From CALAEC01 sp050692915 (GTDB lineage Bacteria; Actinomycetota; UBA4738; CALAEC01), in NCBI GenBank assembly GCA_050692915.1, contig JBOGVU010000063.1:1-15360 (forward strand): a DNA stretch of 15,360 bases, read 5' to 3'. Numbering within the stretch: the first letter of the stretch is position 1; each line of letters begins with the position of its first letter. Below are positions 6,395 through 12,935 of the stretch, one piece after another. The notes beneath the pieces were generated by a model. It saw only the letters and a list, made by a program, of their open reading frames with translations, ran no database searches and was not told where the DNA came from. Made by a program: the position numbers and the translations under genes.

Positions 6395-7597
6395 ATGGCC
6401 AGCCCCCTGGCGGGCCGCCGAGTCCTGCTGGGGGTCACCGGCGGCGTGGCCGCCTACAAGGCCGCCTACCTGGCCCGGTTTCTGCGCGAGCGTGGGGCAG
6501 GGGTCCAGGTGGTGATGACGCCGACCGCCACCCGGTTCGTGGGGCCGGAGACGTTCGCCGCCTTGACCGGCCGCCGGGCCCACTCGGACGTGTTCGAGCG
6601 AACCGAGGACGTGCTCCACGTGCGCCTGGCCCACGAGGCCGACGCGGCGGTGGTGGCCCCGGCCACCGCGAACGTTCTGGCGAAGCTGGCCACAGGGGTC
6701 GCCGACGAGCTGCTGACCTCGACCCTCCTGGAGTTCCGCGGCCCCTTGGTGGTGGCGCCGGCCATGCACTCGGGGATGTGGACCCACCCGGCCACGGTGG
6801 AGAACCTCCGTGTGCTGGAGGCCCGTGGCGTGACGCTGGTCGGGCCCGTCGAAGGGCCCCTGGCCGCCGGCGACGAGGGTGTCGGGAGGATGGCCGAGCC
6901 CGAGGACATCGTCGCGGCGCTGGAGCACGCGGTGGCGGAGGGGGGCGGTCCGCTTGTCGGTCGGCGGATCCTGGTGACCGCGGGGCCCACCCACGAGCCG
7001 ATCGACGCGGTGAGATACGTGGGGAACCGCTCCAGCGGCAAGATGGGGTACGCGGTGGCCCGGGAGGCCGCCAAGCGGGGGGCGGCGGTGACGCTGGTGA
7101 GCGGCCCCAGCCCTCTCCCTGACCCACCGGGCGTCGAGGTGGTCCGGGTGGAGACCGCCGAGGAGATGCGCGACGCCGTGCTGGTGCGGTTCGAGGAGGC
7201 CGACGCGGTGGTCATGGCCGCGGCGGTGGCCGACTGGCGGCCGAAGGAACGCGCCGATGGGAAGCTGAAGAAGGAGGCCGGGACGCCCGAGCTTCTCCTG
7301 GAGCCGACGCCCGATATCCTCCGGGAGCTGGGGGAGCGGAAGGGCAGCCGGATCCTGGTCGGGTTCGCCGCCGAGACCGAGGACCTGGAGGCAGCCGGGC
7401 GGTCGAAGCTGCGGGAGAAGCGGCTCGACCTGATCGTGGTGAACGAGGTCGGCGCTCCCGACACGGGCTTCGAGGCCGACACGAACCGGGCCATGATCCT
7501 GGCTGCCGACGGCGACGACGAGCCGATGCGGGACTGGACGAAGGCCGAGCTCGCCGCGACGATCTGCGACCGCCTCACCTCCCTGCCGCTCACATGA
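6395..7597 (+). CDS. coaBC: Bifunctional phosphopantothenoylcysteine decarboxylase / phosphopantothenate-cysteine ligase
   Basis: CoaBC carries out two consecutive steps of coenzyme A synthesis: CTP-dependent joining of cysteine to 4'-phosphopantothenate (CoaB, C-terminal half), then FMN-dependent decarboxylation (CoaC, N-terminal half). In the 400 residues, CoaC shows GVTGGVAAYKA (13-23), the catalytic His75 in HVRLAHEAD, PATANVLAKLATG, and APAMHSGMW (121-129). CoaB shows TAGPTHEPIDAVRYVGNRSS (195-214), AAAVADWRP (275-283), KLKKE (290-294) and VGFAAET (322-328). Against E. coli Dfp numbering, Asn125 is His and Cys158 is Ala (LAAGDEG). As I recall, mycobacterial CoaBC shares these changes, so they need not mean loss of activity. 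The ATG lies 3 bases after the rpoZ stop, so the two are very likely cotranscribed. Confidence 0.95.
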   Translation: MASPLAGRRVLLGVTGGVAAYKAAYLARFLRERGAGVQVVMTPTATRFVGPETFAALTGRRAHSDVFERTEDVLHVRLAHEADAAVVAPATANVLAKLATGVADELLTSTLLEFRGPLVVAPAMHSGMWTHPATVENLRVLEARGVTLVGPVEGPLAAGDEGVGRMAEPEDIVAALEHAVAEGGGPLVGRRILVTAGPTHEPIDAVRYVGNRSSGKMGYAVAREAAKRGAAVTLVSGPSPLPDPPGVEVVRVETAEEMRDAVLVRFEEADAVVMAAAVADWRPKERADGKLKKEAGTPELLLEPTPDILRELGERKGSRILVGFAAETEDLEAAGRSKLREKRLDLIVVNEVGAPDTGFEADTNRAMILAADGDDEPMRDWTKAELAATICDRLTSLPLT

Positions 7598-8163
7598 GCG
7601 ACGCCTTCACACTCAGCAGGACCGGGCTAAGGTTCACTATCGACACACACATAGTCGACGACCCATCTCCTGCTGTTGCTCGCCTCCGCGAACTCGCCTC
7701 CAACAAGGAGATTCAGTTCAGTGGGAGCGATCGCATCCTGGTGGAGATCCGCGATGCAGGATTAGGCAAACGAGAAGAACTTGAGTCACTCGCCTGGGAA
7801 CACGACCTCTTCCTGGGTCCTTTCGTCCTGGGACATTCGGAGCTGGGGCGGAGTGTTCTACCTTCCGACGAAGATGTGGCTGACATCCGGCTGGTCTTCT
7901 CATCCCTCTTTCCTACCCGAGAGTGGTCAGGGGCTCGCAAGCAGGACATTCGCGATGCCCTTCACGTACAAACCTCGATTCGCTATGCCAGAAGTGGCTT
8001 CATCACTCGGGATGCTGTCTTGCTGAGAGCGAAGAAGCGTGTTCGAGCGATGTTCAACGGATTCATGATCTTGACTCCCGAAGAGGCCGTCGTCTTGACT
8101 GAACGGCGAATCAAGAATCGCCAGACCCTGGAGGGGATTAGGAGTCGCCCTCGGAGAGGGTGA
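7594..8163 (+). CDS. PIN-domain-like protein, putative nuclease, lower GC than neighbours
   Basis: A 189-residue protein with the layout of a PIN-domain ribonuclease. It has a first strand ending in an acidic residue (FTIDTHIVDD, Asp17), a middle acidic residue (RILVEIRD, Glu51), then IRDALHVQTSIRYARSGFIT (119-138) with Asp121, and TRDAVLL with Asp140. These four positions match the acidic metal-binding set of PIN domains such as VapC toxins, whose usual text is D-A-x-H-x-A-x-A and F-x-T-x-D. This is inference from pattern; there was no profile search. The ATG overlaps the coaBC stop (ATGA at 7594-7597), so it may be read from that operon. Three 60-base lines counted by hand are 52-57% GC, against 75% in a line at the end of coaBC, and codon use is much less G/C-ended. 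That suggests transfer. No antitoxin-like small gene lies beside it, so an ordinary vapBC pair is not supported. Confidence 0.6.
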   Translation: MSDAFTLSRTGLRFTIDTHIVDDPSPAVARLRELASNKEIQFSGSDRILVEIRDAGLGKREELESLAWEHDLFLGPFVLGHSELGRSVLPSDEDVADIRLVFSSLFPTREWSGARKQDIRDALHVQTSIRYARSGFITRDAVLLRAKKRVRAMFNGFMILTPEEAVVLTERRIKNRQTLEGIRSRPRRG

Positions 8164-8240
8164 AAGGGAACGCCCCTGGAGTCACCTCCACGCTTTGCCC
8201 GCCTTGGGCCGGGCCGGTCGTTCATGTCAGTACCCCCTCC
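8164..8240. other. Short intergenic gap, no convincing element
   Basis: This gap between the PIN-like gene and the HNH gene promoter contains two small inverted repeats: TGGAG/CTCCA (8177-8190) and GCCCG/CGGGC (8197-8214). Neither is followed by a run of T, so neither reads as a standard rho-independent terminator. Either could still slow transcription. I see no ORF or repeat here. Confidence 0.3.
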
Positions 8241-8256
8241 TAGAATCACACCCATG
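8241..8256 (+). promoter_or_regulatory. -10 element and leaderless start for the HNH endonuclease gene
   Basis: TAGAAT at 8241-8246 fits the actinobacterial -10 pattern TANNNT and matches TATAAT at 5 of 6 positions. The ATG at 8254 begins 7 bases after its end, where transcription would be expected to start. No Shine-Dalgarno sequence precedes this ATG or the earlier in-frame ATG at 8224. I therefore infer a leaderless mRNA starting at or next to the A of 8254. I see no clear -35 box at 17-18 bases spacing. Confidence 0.45.
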
Positions 8257-9378
8257 AGATTCGCGGCCCCGCGGACCTCCGGAGACCTGACCGACGCCCT
8301 GGACCGGGCCGCCGCGGCCATGGCGGCGGCCTCGGCCGAGGCCCTCAGTGCGGTGGCCGAGGTGGACCGCCGGGGCCTGTACCGGCGGGACGGGGCCACC
8401 TCGGCCAGCTCGTGGCTGGCCGGGCGGTACGGGCTGGCCTGGGGGACGGCCCGGGAGTGGGTCCGGGTGGCCAACGCCCTGGAGGCCCTCCCCAGCATCG
8501 CCCGGGCCTACGAGGGCGGCCGGCTGTCCTGGGACCAGGTCCGGCCCCTGACCAGGTTCGCCACCCCGGAGACCGACCAGCGGTGGGCCGAGCGGGCCCC
8601 GGAGCTCCGGCCAGCCCGGCTGTGGCGGGAGGCCCGCCGGCACGAGCGGGTCCGGGCCCGGGAGGCCGAGGAGGCCCGCCGGCGGAGGTACCTCCGCCTG
8701 GACTGGGACCACGAACGGTCCGTGCTGTGGCTGGAGGGGATGCTGCCCGCGGAGGAGGGCACGGCCCTCCAGGCGGCCATCGGTCGGCGGGCCGAGCAAG
8801 TGCCTCCCGACCCCCAGGCCGCCCACCCCGGCGGGGCCCGGCTGGCCGACGCCCTGGTGGACCTGGCCACCGGCGGGCCCGAGCCGGCCACCGTGGTGGT
8901 CCACGCCGAAGCCGAGGTCCTGGCGGGGCAGGAGTTGGAAGGAGGCCCGTGGCTCTCGGAGACCGAGGGGGGCCAGCGCCTTCCCACCGAGGCGGTCCGC
9001 CGGCTGGCCTGTGACTCCCGGATCGAGTGGGTGCTGGAGTCCGGTGGCCGGCCGGTGGGGATCGGGCGGCGGGGCCGGGCGGTCCCCGGTCAGCTCCTCC
9101 GGGTGCTCCGGCACCGGGACGGCGCTGTGTGCCGGTTCCCCGGGTGTGAGCGGAAGCGATGGCTGAACGCCCACCACCTGGTTCACTGGGCGGACGGAGG
9201 TGGGACCAGCCTCGACAACCTGGTGCTGCTGTGCCACGCGCACCACCGCCTGATCCACGAGGGCGGCTGGCGGACCTGCGGTCACCCGGCCCGGAACCTC
9301 CGGTTCCACGATCCGGGAGGGAGGATCGTGCCGACGGGGCGATCACGACCGCGGCCGGCGGTGGGGAGCCGTCTATAA
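8254..9378 (+). CDS. DUF222 domain / HNH endonuclease (13E12-like family)
   Basis: This family has an N-terminal DUF222 region and a C-terminal HNH nuclease and occurs in many diverged copies in actinobacterial genomes. Its biological role is not settled. The 374-residue protein begins MRFAAPRTS and runs through an Ala/Arg-rich helical DUF222 region (about 10-285), with SSWLAGRYGLAWGTAREWV and ARAYEGGRLSWDQV typical of the family. The HNH domain lies at 293-339: Cys293-x4-Cys298, NAHHLVHWADGG (305-316), SLDNLVLLCHAHHRLIH (319-335) and GGW. The cysteines probably bind zinc, and His307/His308 with Asn322 and His331 form the HNH core. I start at 8254 rather than the in-frame ATG at 8224 because of the -10 box described there. 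GC content is high like the housekeeping genes, unlike the gene before it. The stop lies inside the metK -10 box. Confidence 0.88.
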   Translation: MRFAAPRTSGDLTDALDRAAAAMAAASAEALSAVAEVDRRGLYRRDGATSASSWLAGRYGLAWGTAREWVRVANALEALPSIARAYEGGRLSWDQVRPLTRFATPETDQRWAERAPELRPARLWREARRHERVRAREAEEARRRRYLRLDWDHERSVLWLEGMLPAEEGTALQAAIGRRAEQVPPDPQAAHPGGARLADALVDLATGGPEPATVVVHAEAEVLAGQELEGGPWLSETEGGQRLPTEAVRRLACDSRIEWVLESGGRPVGIGRRGRAVPGQLLRVLRHRDGAVCRFPGCERKRWLNAHHLVHWADGGGTSLDNLVLLCHAHHRLIHEGGWRTCGHPARNLRFHDPGGRIVPTGRSRPRPAVGSRL

Positions 9379-9379
9379 T
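9374..9379 (+). promoter_or_regulatory. Consensus -10 box (TATAAT) for metK
   Basis: A perfect TATAAT lies at 9374-9379, overlapping the TAA stop (9376-9378) of the HNH gene. The metK ATG at 9389 begins 10 bases after the box, so transcription would start 0-3 bases before the ATG. That would give a leaderless or nearly leaderless mRNA. The only purine-rich stretch before the ATG is a weak GGCGG. I find no recognisable -35 box at 16-18 bases spacing. Confidence 0.5.
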
Positions 9380-9388
9380 CCGGCGGAC

Positions 9389-10576
9389 ATGGCCCGACGA
9401 CACCTGTTCACCTCGGAGTCCGTCACCGAGGGACACCCCGACAAGCTCGCCGACCAGATCTCGGACGCGGTCCTCGACGCCATCCTCGAGGACGACCCGA
9501 ACGGCCGGGTGGCCTGCGAGACCCTGGTCACCACAGGCCTCGTGGTCGTGGCCGGGGAGATCAGCACGCAGACCTACGTGGATATCCCCGAGGTGGTCCG
9601 CCGGACGATCACCGACATCGGCTACACGGATGCGCAGTTCGGGATCGACGGGGACACCTGCGGCGTGGTGACCTCGATCCAGGACCAGTCCCCCGACATT
9701 GCCGCCGGGGTCGACCACGCCGAAGAGGAGCGGGACGAGGGCTCCAGCGACCCGCTGGACCGGGTCGGGGCCGGCGACCAGGGGATGATGTTCGGCTACG
9801 CGTCGCGGGAGACCGAGCAGTTGATGCCGGTGCCGATCGCCATGGCCCACGCCCTGGCCAAGCGGCTGGCCGACGTCCGCAAGGCCGGGGTGATCCCGTA
9901 CCTCCGCCCCGATGGCAAGAGCCAGGTGACGATCGAGTACGAGGACGGTCGCCCCCTTCGCGTGGACACCGTGGTGATCTCCACCCAGCACGCCCCGAAC
10001 GTCGATCGCGACTCGCTGCTGGAGCCCGACGTCAAGGAGCACGTGATCGAGCCGGTGCTTGTGGAGTTCGGGCTGGAGCACGAGGGGTGGCGGCCCATCG
10101 TGAACCCGACCGGCACGTTCGAGATCGGCGGCCCCCGGGCCGACACCGGGCTGACCGGGCGGAAGATCATGGTGGACTCCTACGGCGGCATGGCTCCCCA
10201 CGGCGGGGGGTGCTTCAGCGGGAAGGACGCCACAAAGGTGGACCGCTCCGCGGCGTACATGGCCCGGTACGCGGCGAAGAGCGTGGTCGCGGCGGGGCTG
10301 GCCGAGCGGGTCCAGCTCCAGGTGGCCTACGCCATCGGCAAGGCCCACCCGGTCTCGTTCGTGGTGGACACGTTCGGCACCGGCGAGGTGGATCCCTCCC
10401 GGCTCGAGGTCACACTGACCGAGCTGTTCGACTTCCGGCCGGCGGCCATCATCGACACGCTCGATCTCCGCCGTCCGATCTACGGGGAGACCGCCTGCTA
10501 CGGGCACTTCGGGCGCAAGGGCTTCCCCTGGGAGGAGACCGACCGCGCCGAGGACCTCCGCCGGGCGCTCGCCTGA
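9389..10576 (+). CDS. metK: S-adenosylmethionine synthetase
   Basis: MetK makes S-adenosylmethionine, the main methyl donor, from methionine and ATP, releasing phosphate and pyrophosphate. The 395-residue protein has the usual length. It shows FTSESVTEGHPDKLADQISD (7-26, with the catalytic His16), VDIPEVVRRTITDIGY, the signature GAGDQGMMFGY (about 128-138), the P-loop-like GGGCFSGKDATKVDRSAAYM (about 271-290) and AYAIGKAHPVS. Start and end agree with the family. Its product is used by RsmB, encoded further along. It appears to have its own -10 box at 9374-9379. The stop is one base before the presumed CTG start of priA, so priA probably depends on this transcript. Confidence 0.97.
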   Translation: MARRHLFTSESVTEGHPDKLADQISDAVLDAILEDDPNGRVACETLVTTGLVVVAGEISTQTYVDIPEVVRRTITDIGYTDAQFGIDGDTCGVVTSIQDQSPDIAAGVDHAEEERDEGSSDPLDRVGAGDQGMMFGYASRETEQLMPVPIAMAHALAKRLADVRKAGVIPYLRPDGKSQVTIEYEDGRPLRVDTVVISTQHAPNVDRDSLLEPDVKEHVIEPVLVEFGLEHEGWRPIVNPTGTFEIGGPRADTGLTGRKIMVDSYGGMAPHGGGCFSGKDATKVDRSAAYMARYAAKSVVAAGLAERVQLQVAYAIGKAHPVSFVVDTFGTGEVDPSRLEVTLTELFDFRPAAIIDTLDLRRPIYGETACYGHFGRKGFPWEETDRAEDLRRALA

Positions 10577-10577
10577 G

Positions 10578-12389
10578 CTGAACGGCGTCCCGGTCGACGT
10601 CGCCGTCGATCTCCCTCGGCTCGAGCTCGACCGCCCCTTCACCTACCTCCTGCCAGAGGAGCACGCGCCGGGCACCGGGCACCTGGTGTCGATCCCGTTC
10701 CACGGCCGTACGGTGCGGGGGTGGGTGCTCGGCCCGGCGGCTGAACCGCCCGGCCGGGTCCTGCCGGTCCGCCGGGTCCTGTCGAAGGTGCCGGTCGTGG
10801 ACGAGCGGCTCCTGCAGCTGGCCCGGTGGATGGCCGAGCGGTACGTGGTGCCGCTGTCGCTGGCCATCGGGGCCATGCCGCCCCCCCGGGTGGCCTCGGA
10901 GGAGGCGGTTCCGCCGGGGTCCGCCTCAGCAGAGGCCGGCACCCTCGAAGGGCCGGCGCACCTGGAGCGGTACGAGGGAGGCTCCGCGCTGAGGGCGGCC
11001 TGCCGGGACGGGTCGGGGTCGTTCGCGATGCGGCCCCTGCCAGAAGAGGAGGGCCCGGTCTGCGTCGAGGCGGTGCTGGCCTGCCTGGCGGGAGGTCGCC
11101 GGGCGGTGGTGGTCGTTCCGGAGGGAGAGCCCCTCCCGGCCACGGGGCGCGCCGTGGCAGAGGCCCTGGAGAGCCGGGCGTTGGTGTACGTGGGCGGGGA
11201 GCCGCGGGAGCGGTACCGGGCGTGGCTCGACATGCTCGCCGGCCGCTATGTCGCCGTGATCGGCACACGGTCCGCCGTACTCGCCCCGGTGCCCGACCTC
11301 GGCCTGGTGTGGGTTCACCGGGAGGCGCACCCGGGGCACCGGGAGGAGCGAGCACCCCGGCACCACGTCCGGGACGTGGCCCTGGCCCGAGCCGGGCTGG
11401 AGGACGCGGTGTGCGTGCTGGCGGGCCTGGCGCCGTCGGCGGAGACCGCGGCCCTGGCCGACGCCGGAACGGTCGCCGTGGTCCGACCTCCCCGGTCGGC
11501 GGAGCGTGAGGCGTCTCCGCTGGTGGAGACGGCCAGGCCGGACCGGGAGGACCGGTCGCCGCGATTGGGCCGGCTCCTCAAGGAGGCAGAGGGGGCCTTC
11601 CTCCTGATCTCGAGGCACGGGTACGGCGTGGCCCGGGCGTGCCGCCGATGCGGTGAGCCGGCCCGGTGCGCTCGGTGCGCGGGGCCGGTGACCGTTCGGG
11701 AGGGCCGGACCGCGTGCACCGTCTGCCATGCGGAGGCGGTGTGCCCGACGTGCGGATCCCATCGGTTCGGGGTCGAGCGGGGCGGGACCGAGCGGCTGCA
11801 GGAGTGGGCGGGGCGGGTCACGCGGGTGCCGGTGACCCGGGTGGAGTCCGCCGCCGAGGCCGTCCGTCCCGAGGCCGGGCGGGTGGTGGTGGGCACGGCC
11901 GCGGCCGTGAAGGACTTCGGCCGGGCCCGGGTGCCCCTGGTGGCCATCCTCGATCCCGACCGGGCCCGGCGGCGAGAGGGCCTGTCCGCTTCCGACCAGG
12001 CCCTGGCCACGTGGATGGAGGCGGCCGCGTGGGCCGGGCCGCGCGGGCAGGGCGGCAGGGTGCTGGTCCACACCCGGGAGCCGGGGGACCCGCCCATCCA
12101 GGCCTTGGTTCGGTGGGACCCCGAGGTCCTGCACCGCTCGGAGCGGGCCCGCCGGGAGGCCGCCGGCTTCCCTCCCGGCCACCCGGTATTCCGGGTGGTG
12201 GGGACGCCGGCGCTGCCGGACGCCCTGGCCTCGGTCCGCCCCGTCCACCTGCTGACCTCGAGCGTCGGCGGCGAGACGGTATCCTTGGTAACGGTGCACC
12301 CAGACGCGGTCCCCAGGTTCAGGGAGCGGATCGTGGCGTGGGTGGGGGAGGGGATCGTGACCAGGGTGGAGGCCGAACCGCAGCTATGA
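10578..12389 (+). CDS. priA: Primosomal protein N' (PriA), helicase-inactive actinobacterial type, probable CTG start
   Basis: PriA recognises stalled forks and starts replisome reloading. From CTG 10578 the protein has 603 residues, against 732 in E. coli. It begins NGVPVDVAVDLPRLELDRPF, the expected 3'-DNA-binding fold (DRPFTYLLPEE). The first ordinary start, GTG 10686, would delete 36 of these residues, and no ATG, GTG or TTG occurs in frame from 10494 to 10685. GTRSAVLAP and PRHHVRD are kept. The zinc module has eight cysteines: C355, C358, C364, C367, C380, C383, C389 and C392. The helicase motifs are gone: no GSGKT where the P-loop should be (PEEEGPVCVEAV instead), HREAH in place of DEEH, and AAAWAGPRGQGG in place of QVAGRAGR. 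Actinobacterial PriA is known to lack these motifs, so the protein is probably a non-ATPase version rather than a pseudogene. The long, intact frame supports this. Confidence 0.85.
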   Translation: MNGVPVDVAVDLPRLELDRPFTYLLPEEHAPGTGHLVSIPFHGRTVRGWVLGPAAEPPGRVLPVRRVLSKVPVVDERLLQLARWMAERYVVPLSLAIGAMPPPRVASEEAVPPGSASAEAGTLEGPAHLERYEGGSALRAACRDGSGSFAMRPLPEEEGPVCVEAVLACLAGGRRAVVVVPEGEPLPATGRAVAEALESRALVYVGGEPRERYRAWLDMLAGRYVAVIGTRSAVLAPVPDLGLVWVHREAHPGHREERAPRHHVRDVALARAGLEDAVCVLAGLAPSAETAALADAGTVAVVRPPRSAEREASPLVETARPDREDRSPRLGRLLKEAEGAFLLISRHGYGVARACRRCGEPARCARCAGPVTVREGRTACTVCHAEAVCPTCGSHRFGVERGGTERLQEWAGRVTRVPVTRVESAAEAVRPEAGRVVVGTAAAVKDFGRARVPLVAILDPDRARRREGLSASDQALATWMEAAAWAGPRGQGGRVLVHTREPGDPPIQALVRWDPEVLHRSERARREAAGFPPGHPVFRVVGTPALPDALASVRPVHLLTSSVGGETVSLVTVHPDAVPRFRERIVAWVGEGIVTRVEAEPQL

Positions 12390-12396
12390 GACGCAG

Positions 12397-12927
12397 ATGT
12401 CCGTGATGCCGATCCGAATGTTCGGCGACCCGGTGCTCCGGGAGCCGGCCAGGCCCGTCGAGTCCTTCGACGAGGCCCTTCAGCGCCTGGCCGAGGACAT
12501 GATCGCCACGATGCACGAGGCCCCGGGCGTCGGCCTGGCGGCTCCCCAGGTGGGCCGGTCCCTCCGGCTGGTCGTGTTCGACGTCAAGGACGAGGAGGGT
12601 CCCCGGGCCCTGGCGAACCCGGTCCTTCGGGATGAGTGGGGAGAGCAGATCGAGGAAGAGGGCTGCCTGTCGCTCCCCGGCCTGTACTACCCGGTCCGCC
12701 GGTCGATGCGGGTGTGGGCCGAGGGCTTCGACCTGGGAGGCAACGAAGTGACGATCGAGGCCGAGGACCTCCTGGCCCGGGTCCTCCAGCACGAGGTGGA
12801 CCACCTCGGCGGCGTGCTGTTCATCGACCGGCTCGACGCCGAGCATCGCGCCGAGGCCCTGGCCGCGATCCGGGACCAGGCCCTCGGGCTCCAGCCCGTC
12901 GCCCACGACCCCGCCCGCGCGCTCTAG
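12397..12927 (+). CDS. def: Peptide deformylase
   Basis: Def removes the formyl group from the N-terminal methionine of new proteins. The 176-residue protein carries all three family motifs: GVGLAAPQ (44-51), EGCLSLP (88-94, Cys90 a metal ligand) and QHEVDH (131-136, His132 and His136 metal ligands, Glu133 catalytic). The ATG at 12397 lies 7 bases after the priA stop. An in-frame ATG at 12406 gives MPIRMFGDPVLR, which also fits the family start. No strong ribosome-binding site distinguishes them, so translation may be coupled to priA. The next gene, fmt, encodes the opposite activity, formylation of initiator tRNA, in the usual def-fmt-rsmB order. Confidence 0.96.
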   Translation: MSVMPIRMFGDPVLREPARPVESFDEALQRLAEDMIATMHEAPGVGLAAPQVGRSLRLVVFDVKDEEGPRALANPVLRDEWGEQIEEEGCLSLPGLYYPVRRSMRVWAEGFDLGGNEVTIEAEDLLARVLQHEVDHLGGVLFIDRLDAEHRAEALAAIRDQALGLQPVAHDPARAL

Positions 12928-12935
12928 GAGCCCCC

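Noticed and set aside
8224..8253. ATG at 8224 as start of the HNH gene
   Set aside because: There is no ribosome-binding site, and it lies upstream of the TAGAAT box that best explains expression from 8254.
7594..9378. PIN-like plus HNH genes as a toxin-antitoxin or new defence pair
   Set aside because: They differ in GC content, are separated by a 90-base gap, and the HNH gene has its own promoter-like signal. Nothing links them functionally.
8345..10642. Long minus-strand open frame of 765 codons
   Set aside because: It lies antisense to the HNH gene and metK, is Pro/Gly/Arg-rich without family motifs, and is the expected shadow frame of very GC-rich codons.
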